Of a DNA stretch of 64,000 bases, positions 28,402 to 37,884 are shown in pieces (position 1 is the first letter of the stretch; the number at the start of each line of letters is the position of its first letter). Position numbers and translations under genes: made by a program. The notes beneath the pieces are model-generated. The model ran no database searches, was not told the origin of the DNA, and saw nothing but the letters and a program-made list of their open reading frames with translations. This DNA comes from Cephalothrix simula (taxonomy: Eukaryota; Nemertea; Palaeonemertea; Archinemertea; Cephalotrichidae), in the NCBI GenBank assembly GCA_035591015.1, contig JAXIUW010000007.1:124001-188000 (forward strand), given 5' to 3'.

Positions 28402-28560
28402 TCAGAATAGCAGATTTATGAGCAGTATGATGGCGACAATATCAATCACCAAGGCCAGCAGATTAAAATTGCGCTGAGCTTCGGTAGTAAAATTATCAAA
28501 ATTGCGCCCTAATAGCTTGGCCATTAAGCGTGATTGTGGGTCAAAAAAATTGAGTTGCAT
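28402..28560 (-). CDS. Small membrane peptide, 52 aa, unrecognised
   Basis: Reading the minus strand, an ATG at 28560 is preceded by AAGGAG at 7-nt spacing, one of the best ribosome-binding sites in the window. The frame runs 52 codons to TGA at 28402. The product starts MQLNFFDPQSRLMAKLLG, has a polar stretch, and ends in one hydrophobic helix (LLALVIDIVAIILLINLLF), so it should insert once in the inner membrane. It lies 55 bp upstream of glyQS on the same strand. I do not know a family for it. Confidence 0.65.
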   Translation of the reverse strand: MQLNFFDPQSRLMAKLLGRNFDNFTTEAQRNFNLLALVIDIVAIILLINLLF

Positions 28561-29061
28561 TGCATTACTCCTTGTTCTTTTATTAAGATGATTTATTAAC
28601 GTTGCTTATCAAAACTATCTATTAAAGTTACCTATTAAAGTGCCTTACTGAACAAAATTATTCATTAAAAATTAAGACAGTTCCATGGCGGCTAGGCTGA
28701 TTAAGCCGCGTCGGCCATGTAGAGATTATTAAAAATATTGGTGCTAAAGCTACTATAATTTTGCGTTTGTAGCAGTAGCAGTCTAGCAAAATTTATCAAC
28801 GCCACAGAGCCGATGCAACGTTTAATGGGCATTTATAGCGAAACACTATTCTATGAGGTGCTGTTCTATAAAGTGTTATTCACTACAAGCTACCCAATAA
28901 ATACTATTAAATAAATGCCAGCCATAAAATGTTATCTATTTGGTATAATTACTAATTTGCTTGACAAACGCAGTCACCAAATGCGCTTATCAAACATATC
29001 TATCTTAAACTTTGTGCCGCTTTTTGAAAGATAAAGTAGTCTAATGGGCAAACTGATTTGC
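28561..29061. repeat. Intergenic region with degenerate short repeats
   Basis: No further gene is seen. Two repeat patches stand out: TATTAAAGTTACC/TATTAAAGTGCC near 28620-28640, and three 15-bp units at 28840-28884 (GAAACACTATTCTAT, GAGGTGCTGTTCTAT, AAAGTGTTATTCACT). The second patch resembles the repeat inside dnaX. Confidence 0.6.
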
Positions 29062-30429
29062 TCAACTTATCGGGAGTATAGATTTTTCTTGCATGGCCGC
29101 CCGATGCCTAGCACGAGTAATATCTGTTTCAATTTCATCTAAAATTTCATTAAGCTCGTTACCACGAATCAGAGCACTGCTTCGTTCAGGCATTATATTA
29201 AAAATATAGCGAACAAACTCAGAGAATAAAGGCAGCAAAGATAAGTTCTGTGGAGAGTATACCTGATTTTTTAATAACTTCTTAAGATGATCAGCGGGCA
29301 TACGGCGCAGAATAGGCGTTAATTTCCCTAAGATAGATTGCATTTCGGGGCTAATATCTGTTGGATAATACGCAGTAAATCGCTTTTTGGTGAGTGCTGT
29401 AAAACTAAATAGCAACATTCCTAGCAAAACCAACAAGCCCTCCCACCACCTAATCGTGGCTAGGCCAACGAACCCCATTAAATAGAAAATAAGACCACTA
29501 CTAATCGCTAATATTTGCAAGGTTACACGAACTTTTTCTATAGATATATACTTGAAGTTAAATATCTTTTGCGTCCAAAACATTCTAAACGCATCGGTGA
29601 AGTATTCTTGAGCGCTAACAATATCTTCAGCACTGGCCATTCGCAATGACAGCTCAAATTCTGCCTCTCGTTTTTTGACTTGAAGCTGATTATTATGATC
29701 ATCCTGAATGACAAACCAGCGAGTGCCACGAAGTCTGTCAGCAAGAATGTTCATGTATTCATTAGGATTTTGCTGATTAAGTGAATCAGAACGAAACTGA
29801 GCGCGGGTTAGAATATATTCAATAATATCATCGTAAAGCGCAGTATCGGTAAGTGGCTCTTCATGATGCATTAGAGCTTTTCGAGTTGACCTCTCTTCAG
29901 ATTTTTTAGAGAGCTTGCGTCCTAACTCAAGTTCGTTCTTGATAACTGCTGAATAAATGTTACTGATACACTCGTATAATTCACCGCTAATATCAATCAG
30001 TTTAGTGAATACATCACCAAGGCTATGCGCCATTGCCGAGAAAGTTTTGCGCTTAACTTCTACATCGGGAGTTCTTTTGTAGTAGTGGTCATCAATAAGA
30101 GTATCAACGGTGCTTTGAAGCAGTCTGCTAGCACTTTCTGAACTGGGCAAACCCTCAATGCTTAAAGATGCGTAGCAAAGTGCGCCATAGCGATGAGTTG
30201 CCGGATCTTGCATAAAATGATTAATCATTTCCAGAAAAATCGAATAATATTCACGAGATGGTAGGCACTGCACTATGTAACCTTGAACATTCTCTAACAC
30301 CTTGGCCATATTGCGCTCACGATCGATGAGCGGTGATATGTTTAGTGCCATTTGCCGATAGTAATCTGTCGGTAATTGCTGGAGGCTATGTTGGGTTTCT
30401 GGTTCTTGGTTAGATTGTTCCTCGGCCAT
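29062..30429 (-). CDS. Unrecognised membrane protein, 455 aa
   Basis: I do not recognise the family. Residues 1-300 look helical, charged and soluble, with no signal peptide. Two hydrophobic helices follow close together (about 308-326 and 333-350), then a further 100 residues of soluble C-terminal sequence rich in charged helices (MPADHLKKLLKNQ, ELNEILDEIETDITRARHRAAM). The layout suggests an inner-membrane protein with both large domains in the cytoplasm. It follows the BatD-like gene on the same strand, 131 bp apart. Confidence 0.6.
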   Translation of the reverse strand: MAEEQSNQEPETQHSLQQLPTDYYRQMALNISPLIDRERNMAKVLENVQGYIVQCLPSREYYSIFLEMINHFMQDPATHRYGALCYASLSIEGLPSSESASRLLQSTVDTLIDDHYYKRTPDVEVKRKTFSAMAHSLGDVFTKLIDISGELYECISNIYSAVIKNELELGRKLSKKSEERSTRKALMHHEEPLTDTALYDDIIEYILTRAQFRSDSLNQQNPNEYMNILADRLRGTRWFVIQDDHNNQLQVKKREAEFELSLRMASAEDIVSAQEYFTDAFRMFWTQKIFNFKYISIEKVRVTLQILAISSGLIFYLMGFVGLATIRWWEGLLVLLGMLLFSFTALTKKRFTAYYPTDISPEMQSILGKLTPILRRMPADHLKKLLKNQVYSPQNLSLLPLFSEFVRYIFNIMPERSSALIRGNELNEILDEIETDITRARHRAAMQEKSILPIS

Positions 30430-30559
30430 GTCTGTTCTTTGTATTGAATAATCCTAGAATTAGCGCATTCAACAACTGCGCCAAATTGCCTTAGTCTATA
30501 CGCTGATTAAATATTCTCTACAATATCTTTTGCGCATTTCAAATACACATTTATGATAA

Positions 30560-31804
30560 TTAGAGCACGCTTTGAGGCGGAATATTATTTGTTTTTTGAC
30601 TGTTTTTAATAAACTTAAACTCGGTAGATGGAGTTTGCAGACCTTCTATAGAAGGCTCTAATATGGCTGCCGGAACATCGGTGCTTGTTGCTTGATCAGT
30701 TTCTATGTTCCACCACTTAATGCTCATCGGTGGCAAGGTGATTTTGCCACTTATTTGGGGAACTATAAGATATCTCTCGGTACGGATGCTGATGATTTTA
30801 GTGCCTTCTAGTTTTTGCTCTAACTGAAATTCACGCTTTTTTATAGAAATGCCACGAGCCTGCTGTTGGTTTTCAAGACTAGGCAACTGCTGCGCCAAAA
30901 GAGCCTCAGCTTTAATTTTTATTGTTCTAGTTATGGCAAAACCTTGTTGAGGGCTAGTGCTATCAAAAGAACTTTCTATAGTTAGCTTAGAAGCTGGTAG
31001 CCAAGGCCTTTGACGCGGATTAACAACCTCAATTGCCGGCGGTGTTTTTTGGGTTTGAAAGGGTTTAGTAGCTCGGGGCTCTCTATTCCAAAACCAAAAA
31101 TTATTGCGCTGTGGTGGAGCATGCTCTCCGCTTAAAACTAGTGGAGTTAGGTTGATGGTTGCGCTGGCAGTGGGTATTATCACATAAATTGCCTCAAGCA
31201 GCTTAACGGCCGTATTGTCTATGACCGTGTTTCTGATGGTGGGTTGTTCCCACAGCAATACATCGGCATGAGGTGATTTAACTCCATCTAAATACAGGTT
31301 AAATAAGTCATCAGTAGACTGCAATTCGGCGTAGAGTAATACAGGCTGTCCAAGATAAACCTTATCTTGGCTTAGTCTAATCTGTAACTCCAGTTCTTCA
31401 GCGTTGAATGGCTGGCCGCTAACCATTAAGTTAATAGCTTCAGTGGCAAGAGTCTTACCGGCAGTGGTTTCAATAGTAATCGGCGGAATAACAAGCTGGC
31501 CTTGACGTTGTGGCACAATCTCAAAGCTCCAGCTAGTAGTGGTGGCCACACCACCCCCGCCAAGGCTTATATTTTTGCTTTTCCAGCTACGAGTTATTGC
31601 AAAATCTTTTTCAAGAATACTAATCTTAGGGTCATTTTCTGCTGAGATGCCCTCTAAGACCAACTCTAGCACTATGGGGGAAGCAATGCGGGCTTCAGTT
31701 GAGCTGATATTGGCCTTGAATTCTGCGGCGGAGATTGATGGAATGCCCAATACGCAGAATAGTGCTAAACTAAATCTCCGTAAACTGTGGCTGATGTAGG
31801 TCAT
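30560..31804 (-). CDS. BatD-like exported protein
   Basis: A signal peptide (SLALFCVLGIPSISAAEF) precedes tandem beta-sandwich domains. The pattern RIASPIVLELVLEG, SWSFEIVPQRQGQLVIPPITI, and later RTERYLIVPQISGKITLPPMSIKWW matches BatD (oxygen-tolerance operon) proteins. At 414 aa it lacks the C-terminal membrane helix usual in longer BatD. No MoxR or VWA Bat genes are adjacent, so it is an orphan here. Its ATG overlaps the xseB stop by 4 bp. Confidence 0.75.
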   Translation of the reverse strand: MTYISHSLRRFSLALFCVLGIPSISAAEFKANISSTEARIASPIVLELVLEGISAENDPKISILEKDFAITRSWKSKNISLGGGGVATTTSWSFEIVPQRQGQLVIPPITIETTAGKTLATEAINLMVSGQPFNAEELELQIRLSQDKVYLGQPVLLYAELQSTDDLFNLYLDGVKSPHADVLLWEQPTIRNTVIDNTAVKLLEAIYVIIPTASATINLTPLVLSGEHAPPQRNNFWFWNREPRATKPFQTQKTPPAIEVVNPRQRPWLPASKLTIESSFDSTSPQQGFAITRTIKIKAEALLAQQLPSLENQQQARGISIKKREFQLEQKLEGTKIISIRTERYLIVPQISGKITLPPMSIKWWNIETDQATSTDVPAAILEPSIEGLQTPSTEFKFIKNSQKTNNIPPQSVL

Positions 31805-32034
31805 GACTGATTAGAGGGTAGCTGGTCTAACTTAATTGCTTCTAGTTCATCTTCGGCAGATAACTGTAATTGGTTTATCTCTAATTCGGCTTGCTCAAGC
31901 TGTGTACGACAATCTTTAGAGTGAGTTAAGCCTTGCTTATACAGGCGCAGAGCCTCTGCAAATTCTATTTCTCCCTGCTCTAGTCGCTCTACTATTTGTC
32001 TGAGGTTTTGTAAACTTTCTTCAAATTTTGCCAT
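31801..32034 (-). CDS. xseB: Exodeoxyribonuclease VII small subunit
   Basis: A 77-aa helical protein with the family pattern FEESLQNLRQIVERLEQGEIEFAEALRLYKQGL. XseB assembles with XseA, which is not in this window. The stop overlaps the BatD-like start (ATGA), indicating coupled translation. Confidence 0.92.
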   Translation of the reverse strand: MAKFEESLQNLRQIVERLEQGEIEFAEALRLYKQGLTHSKDCRTQLEQAELEINQLQLSAEDELEAIKLDQLPSNQS

Positions 32035-32208
32035 GGGCTTCTGCTAAAGAATATTCCTAAATTATCCTAAATACCATACGGAATGCCTTCCAAAATACCA
32101 TCTAAAATACCTTTCTTAATGCCATCCATAAGATACCGCTAAGCGTTGCCACTCAGTTAGTGCTCTTTATGACTGATAGCCTAAGAATATATCTATAAGA
32201 GTGCATCA

Positions 32209-33045
32209 TCAAGACAGCAACTTAAATGCTCCAGCTACCCAATTCTGATTTACTTGCCGGCTTTTTAGGCTAAATTGAGCAGATTCTAGTTCGGAACAAA
32301 GGTTGCTCCACTCATTGTCTAGTATTCCGCTGACAATTAGTAAACCGTTATTGGTCAATAAACGCTTGAAGTCATGACGCATTTCAATCAAAGGCATAGA
32401 GCGAATATTGGCCAAAATCAAATCAAAGCTACCATTTATGCAACGAACATCACCCTGAACCGCATTTAGATTAGAATCAGGCGTGGAATTAAGCTGTTTA
32501 TTGTGCAAGCATTCTAATGCTGCCTGAAAGTCTATATCAATAATTACAGCCTGTGAGCAACCCAAAGCCAGCGCACAAAAGGCTAAAATGCCACTGCCAC
32601 CACCAACATCAAGGCATGCTCCGCTAAGGTTTGGCATTGCATCAAGATACTCAATAATTAGCCTAGTGGTTGGATGCAAACCTGTGCCAAAAGCCTGCGC
32701 AGGATTAATTATAATCGGTTTTGGATACGCCGATTTATCATGCCACGGAGCTATTATAGTCAGTTTTTGCCCAATACTTAGTGGAGAGTATTGCTCGCGA
32801 TTAATTCTAACCCAGTCTTGAGCAGGTAATTTTTCAATAGACCAGCCCAGTAAGCCGCTGCCAGAAAAGGCATTAAGACAGCCCTCGGCATCAACACTCT
32901 GCGGAAAGTAATAGATAACCTCAAGCACATCGGCACTTTGTAGCTGCCAAGAACCCAAGCAACCACTTGCAAAACAGTGCATGTCTAGGGCATCTGCTTC
33001 TGTAGAAACAATGCGGCAAGTTGCCAACCAGTACTGCTCAGGCAA
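32209..33045 (-). CDS. prmA: Ribosomal protein L11 methyltransferase
   Basis: SAM-dependent methyltransferase. Family motifs: PAQAFGTGLHPTTRLIIEYLD, then the SAM loop LDVGGGSGILAFCALALG, IDIDFQAAL and FDLILANI. The start is uncertain because conservation begins right at the end of rpsA: a TTG at 33045 avoids overlap, while ATG at 33102 would overlap rpsA by 50 bp and run through its repeat-rich tail. The N-terminal half is more divergent than the catalytic domain. Confidence 0.87.
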   Translation of the reverse strand: MPEQYWLATCRIVSTEADALDMHCFASGCLGSWQLQSADVLEVIYYFPQSVDAEGCLNAFSGSGLLGWSIEKLPAQDWVRINREQYSPLSIGQKLTIIAPWHDKSAYPKPIIINPAQAFGTGLHPTTRLIIEYLDAMPNLSGACLDVGGGSGILAFCALALGCSQAVIIDIDFQAALECLHNKQLNSTPDSNLNAVQGDVRCINGSFDLILANIRSMPLIEMRHDFKRLLTNNGLLIVSGILDNEWSNLCSELESAQFSLKSRQVNQNWVAGAFKLLS

Positions 33046-33052
33046 GGTCCAA

Positions 33053-34876
33053 TTACTGCTCGTCTTCTGAACTGGTGTCGTCAGTCTTGGCGGTTTCGGC
33101 ATCGGTGTCAGCATCAACATCAGCTTTGGACTCAGCAGCGACTTCGGACTCAGCATCAGCCTCGGACTCAGCGGACTTGGCTAAACCTTGACGCTCCATG
33201 AGGCCGCTAAATGCGTTTTCAAAGGCTCTGTTTTGAGTCTTTTCAGTCTTGGGGGCTGTGTAGCTATCGGCCGTATCATCGTAAGGCAGTAGTGCCAAAC
33301 GCCGATCTTCACTGTCAATGCTATCAATTTTAACTTTAAGTTTAGAACCTACTGCGTAGAACTTGCCCAGATTACCTTTGCCAATTTCGTCAGGTAAATC
33401 AGAAGCATGGATTAATCCTTCTACGCCATCGCTAATTTCAATAAAAATTCCAAAGTCAGTCACGTTAACTACTTCGCCCTCAATCGCTTCACCAATTGAA
33501 AAATTACTTTGGATGTCTTCCCAAGGATCTCTAGTGAGTTGTTTTATTCCTAGTGAGATGCGTTCTTTATCAGCATCTATGCCAAGCACTTTAACCTCTA
33601 TTTCAGAGTTCTTTTCAGCAAAAGCACTGGGTTTACGGTCACGAGGCTTCCACGATATGTCTGAAATATGCACCAAACCATCAATACCTTCGGCTAAACC
33701 AACAAAAATGCCAAACTCTGCTATGTTGCGAACTTTGCCTTTGATAACCGAACCCACCGGATAGGCTGTTTTAGCCTTGTGCCACGGATTAGGCTGGGTA
33801 TCACGGATAGAAAGAGCAATGCGCTTCTTTTTAATATCAATCTCTTTAACGATGGCTTCTACGTAGTCGCCAACATTAAATATTTTTGAGGGATGCTTGG
33901 TGCTTTTAGTCCAAAATACCTCTGAGATATGCACCAAGCCTTCAACGCCCGGTTCTACCTCAACAAAGATGCCGTAATCCATAACGGTAACAACCTTGCC
34001 TTTAATTGCAGTACCAATAGGATGCTTCTCTTCAACGCTCTCCCATGGGTTGGAAAACTTCTGCTTGTAGCCCAGAGATACCTTTTGAGTTTCAGGCTCG
34101 TACTTCAAAACGATTGTTTCAAGCTCATCACCTACCTCAAACAGATCCGATGGATGCATCAGACGCCCCCAGCTAATATCAGTGATATGGAGCAGGCCAT
34201 CAAGTCCGCCCAAATCAACAAACACACCATAGTCGGTAATATTCTTCACATAACCTTTAACGGTAATGCCTTCTTCAAGCTCCTCAAGCAGCTTATCACG
34301 CTGTTGCTCTCGGCCAACTTCAAGCAAGGCTCTGCGAGACAAAACTACGTTGCCACGCTTGCGATCTAGCTTTAGTATTTTGAATTCGTGGACTTCGCCA
34401 ATTAGCGCATCTAAATCACGGATGGGGCGCAAACCAATCTGCGAGCCGGGTAAAAAGGCTCTTACACCAATATCAACAATCAATCCGCCCTTAATGCGTG
34501 AGCTAAGCTCGCCCTCAACAACGCCATCTTCTTCATAAATGCGCTCAATTTTTTCCCAAGTTCTTAACTGGCGCGCTTTTTCTTTAGAAAGCACAACCAT
34601 GCCCGAGTAGTTCTCAAAGGAGTCTATAAAAACTTCAACTTCATCGCCTTCACTTACGGTTAGTTGGCGGTTTTTATCATAGAATTCGTTAACATTTATA
34701 ATGCCTTCTGATTTATAACCAATGTCTACGGTTACACACTCGCTATCTATGCCGACTACTTTTCCGGTTACTATTTCATTTTCGTGGAATGTTTTAAGTG
34801 AATCTATGTAATTGTCATCAAACTGAGTTCCGTCATCTATAAAACTAAGTTCAATGAATGATGATGTTTCTGTCAT
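33053..34876 (-). CDS. rpsA: 30S ribosomal protein S1
   Basis: S1 (607 aa) with six S1 RNA-binding repeats, starting near residues 32, 120, 205, 290, 378 and 465; repeated cores include YGVFVDLGGLDGLLHITDIS and FGIFVGLAEGIDGLVHISDISW. The last 45 residues are acidic low complexity (AESEADAESEVAAESKADVDAD), encoded by imperfect 12/18-bp DNA repeats that overlap the region before prmA. Confidence 0.97.
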   Translation of the reverse strand: MTETSSFIELSFIDDGTQFDDNYIDSLKTFHENEIVTGKVVGIDSECVTVDIGYKSEGIINVNEFYDKNRQLTVSEGDEVEVFIDSFENYSGMVVLSKEKARQLRTWEKIERIYEEDGVVEGELSSRIKGGLIVDIGVRAFLPGSQIGLRPIRDLDALIGEVHEFKILKLDRKRGNVVLSRRALLEVGREQQRDKLLEELEEGITVKGYVKNITDYGVFVDLGGLDGLLHITDISWGRLMHPSDLFEVGDELETIVLKYEPETQKVSLGYKQKFSNPWESVEEKHPIGTAIKGKVVTVMDYGIFVEVEPGVEGLVHISEVFWTKSTKHPSKIFNVGDYVEAIVKEIDIKKKRIALSIRDTQPNPWHKAKTAYPVGSVIKGKVRNIAEFGIFVGLAEGIDGLVHISDISWKPRDRKPSAFAEKNSEIEVKVLGIDADKERISLGIKQLTRDPWEDIQSNFSIGEAIEGEVVNVTDFGIFIEISDGVEGLIHASDLPDEIGKGNLGKFYAVGSKLKVKIDSIDSEDRRLALLPYDDTADSYTAPKTEKTQNRAFENAFSGLMERQGLAKSAESEADAESEVAAESKADVDADTDAETAKTDDTSSEDEQ

Positions 34877-35456
34877 AAGGATTGTGAAAGGATTTTTTGT
34901 AGAGGGTTGTCTCTACATTAAAAGTTTATAAAATAAGGGTGCTTGCACCCACACAAGATACTGCAGTCCGGCTTGTTTGCTAGGGCATAACTTGGCATCT
35001 AGCCAAATTCTAACAAGCATTAGGTCTGAACAGGAAATAGTAACATAGTTGCAAAGGTTAATCTAGTAGATTAGTAATATATTCAAGAAATAATATATTC
35101 AAAAATCTACACGTTGCCCCATCTGCATGAGCTTACCGTTTTTGATTACTGCCTAGCTCGGTTCTGTATGCTGCATTAGTGGCGCAGAATACCCGATTAT
35201 GGAAGGCAATCTAACTGAGCCATGCAGAGTTATTTATGTAAATTGATAACTAACCTTATAAGCCTGATAGGTATTTATCACTTATGCCCTCATATACTTA
35301 TACGTTTATTTTGCGATGGCTTATTCAAAAAAAATAGAATAAAAGCCAAGCTGCAAAGTGTTTAGTGCTTAATTATTGCTAGAAGTGCCAGTGCTAAAGC
35401 ATGCTGACTAGAGCGGTATTTAATGCTAACATAGGTAGCAGACTATAGATTTTGCT
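34877..35456. other. Divergent intergenic region between rpsA and ntrY-like gene
   Basis: About 580 bp with no gene I can support. Besides the leader hairpin it holds a palindrome AATCTAGTAGATT near 35060 and a 16-bp direct repeat TAATATATTCAAGAAA/TAATATATTCAAAAAT right after it. Promoters for both flanking genes must lie here. Confidence 0.5.
34938..34951 (-). promoter_or_regulatory. rpsA: Hairpin in the rpsA leader
   Basis: A perfect 6-bp inverted repeat, GGGTGC-TT-GCACCC, lies about 60 nt upstream of the rpsA ATG. On the minus strand it is followed by a T-rich stretch (TTATTTTAT). It could be an attenuator-like terminator or an autoregulatory element of S1; which is not shown. Confidence 0.4.
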
Positions 35457-37637
35457 ATGCCTAAAGAAAGAATTATCAGCATATCGGCCGCAATATTAGC
35501 CATAGTGATAGGCTCTGCTTTAGCCTCTGTGCTGATTAATAATTGGGGCGGAGTTAGTTGGCAGGTTCTTGATAAAAATCTGATTATTTACATCACGGTA
35601 AGCATGAATCTGATTGTGCTTACGGTGATTTTTTACTTAGCTCTAACTAAGTTATTCAAAATAATCTTTGGTGAAAAAGTTGGGCTGAGGCGTCTTTCTT
35701 TGCAGAATAAGCTAATTGTGGGCTTTTTAGCACTGTCTATTCCATCAGCTACATTTCATTTATTGTCTAGCGGTTACATGGCTTATCTGCTTGAAACGTG
35801 GTCACAAAGCCAGCAACGACAGCTATTAGACAGTACAGAAAGTATTGCTAGCAATTTAGAAAGCGACCAAGAGCTACTGATGTCTTACGAGATTAATCAA
35901 TTATCGCAGGGCATTCCCAGTAATATTGCCGAGCTTGAAAATGGAGCATGGCTGGATAAAATCAAACTGCGTCAACGTGGAGGTATTGTTGTTTACAATC
36001 AAAATAATGAACCCGTTTTATACAGTGTTTCTGATGAAGATGTGCTGAATTTATGGGAAGAGGCCGAAATACCGCCAACTTTGTCTATAGATGCGCCATT
36101 ACGCTGGAAAGACGTTTACCAAAGCGGCTACATGCAGCGCATTATTATTGCTCTGCCGCAATTACAGGGTTTTAAGTTAGAGTATTTTCTTTTGTCGCCA
36201 CAGTCTATTGCCGATGCACGTCAGGCCATAACCAAAAGTGAGCTAACCAATCGCTTTGTTGAGCGCGACTTATTTGTGCTGATTATTGCCATATTGATTA
36301 CAATCAGTTTGCTGATTTTAGGCATGGCAACACGAGCATCACATTATATTTCAAGGGGCTTTGCAGAACCAATTCAGCAGCTTAACACGGCTACTAAAGA
36401 AGTTGCCGCAGGTGATACCGGCTATCAGCTAGATTGGCAACGATTAGGCCTATTTAAGAGTGACTTTATTGATTTATTTAAGTCATTCAATGCGATGAGT
36501 AATCGGCTGCGCATACAACACGTAATGCTGATGAAGGCTGCTGAAGACATTCGCCAATCAAACCTAGAGCTTACCGAGCGCAACAAGGTAGTTGAGTTAT
36601 TATTTGAGAATATAAATACAGGCATTTTGCTGCTAAGTGCAGCGGGGCATATTGAAGGTTCAAACAGACTAGCCCGCAAGCAGGTTTCTGCGCCGAGGGC
36701 GAGCTCATTATTAAGATTGCACTACAGAGAATTTTTGACTGCTGAGTTGTCTGAATTTATGAATGAAAAACTGGTGCAGCTCTATTCTGGCAAGTCTGGA
36801 AAAGTTAAGGGTTCGCTTAGTATGCCCTCAGGAGAAGAGTTTGAAATTGAGTTAATACTAATTAATCTTGAAGGACTTCAGCGTGGAGTTATGGCCTTTA
36901 TCACTGATATGTATGCTGAAAAAAGGCATCGCCGCACCGAGGCGTGGCGTGATGTGGCACGCAGGGTTGCTCATGAGATAAAGAACCCTTTAACGCCTAT
37001 TCAGTTGAATGCCCAAAGAATTTCACGCAAGTATCTTGAACATTTTACAGGTAATGAACGCAAGATACTTGAGGAATGCACTCAGGCGATTATCTCTGAG
37101 GTGAGTAGCTTAAAGCGAATGGTCAATGATTTCACACAGTTTGTGCGCCTGCCAGAAACTAATCTTGTGGCTGAGAACATCAATGATATTGTTGAAGAAG
37201 TGCTGCGTTCTTATTTGGGCTTTGTTTCTGATGATATTAAAATAGAGCTTGAATTGGGTGATGATATTCCTGAAATACCGCTTGACCGCTCTCAAATGAA
37301 GCGGGTTTTGGGCAATTTGATTGATAATGCACTGCAATCTCTAAAAGATAAGGGTAGAGTGGTGGTATCTACCGCATTAGACGCCGATGGTCAGGTGGTT
37401 ACGGTGAGCATTGCTGATAATGGCTTAGGTATTGCTGAAGACATTAAAGACCGTGTGTTTGAGCCCCATATCACTACGAAGGATGAGGGTACGGGATTAG
37501 GATTATCTATTGTACAGCGCATTATTATGGACCATCAGGGGCATATTGACTTCTATGTGAATTCTGATGGCGGAACCACCTTTAGACTTCAGCTTAAAAC
37601 CTACAAAGCTGATATTCAATTGGCATTAGAGGCTTAA
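35457..37637 (+). CDS. NtrY-like sensor histidine kinase
   Basis: A 726-aa membrane kinase. Hydrophobic segments near residues 8-27, 40-65, 80-105 and 275-295 flank a sensor region; HAMP (about 300-370) and PAS (about 380-480) follow. The phospho-acceptor is His506 in RRVAHEIKNPLTPIQL, and the ATPase domain has N (NLIDNALQSL), DNGLGI and GTGLGLSIV. The NtrY class usually works with an NtrX response regulator, but none is adjacent, making this an orphan kinase here. Confidence 0.9.
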   Translation: MPKERIISISAAILAIVIGSALASVLINNWGGVSWQVLDKNLIIYITVSMNLIVLTVIFYLALTKLFKIIFGEKVGLRRLSLQNKLIVGFLALSIPSATFHLLSSGYMAYLLETWSQSQQRQLLDSTESIASNLESDQELLMSYEINQLSQGIPSNIAELENGAWLDKIKLRQRGGIVVYNQNNEPVLYSVSDEDVLNLWEEAEIPPTLSIDAPLRWKDVYQSGYMQRIIIALPQLQGFKLEYFLLSPQSIADARQAITKSELTNRFVERDLFVLIIAILITISLLILGMATRASHYISRGFAEPIQQLNTATKEVAAGDTGYQLDWQRLGLFKSDFIDLFKSFNAMSNRLRIQHVMLMKAAEDIRQSNLELTERNKVVELLFENINTGILLLSAAGHIEGSNRLARKQVSAPRASSLLRLHYREFLTAELSEFMNEKLVQLYSGKSGKVKGSLSMPSGEEFEIELILINLEGLQRGVMAFITDMYAEKRHRRTEAWRDVARRVAHEIKNPLTPIQLNAQRISRKYLEHFTGNERKILEECTQAIISEVSSLKRMVNDFTQFVRLPETNLVAENINDIVEEVLRSYLGFVSDDIKIELELGDDIPEIPLDRSQMKRVLGNLIDNALQSLKDKGRVVVSTALDADGQVVTVSIADNGLGIAEDIKDRVFEPHITTKDEGTGLGLSIVQRIIMDHQGHIDFYVNSDGGTTFRLQLKTYKADIQLALEA

Positions 37638-37884
37638 TCTCAAAGACTAATTCTAAAAACACCGTTGGTGCTGCTTATAGCCAGACTGAATAGTCTGACT
37701 AGCCAAGATAGCAGGCGATTTAGTCTGCGTTGGGCTTAGATTGACACCCGAACCAAGGGTTTTGCGACGTTTGATAGTCCGTGGCAACCAATGCGGAGAC
37801 GATGAAGACCGCATCAGTGCCACCTTGCGAGCAGAATGCTTGCCTTTGGCATTGAGTTTTGACCTAGTCTGACGCCGAGAAGCA

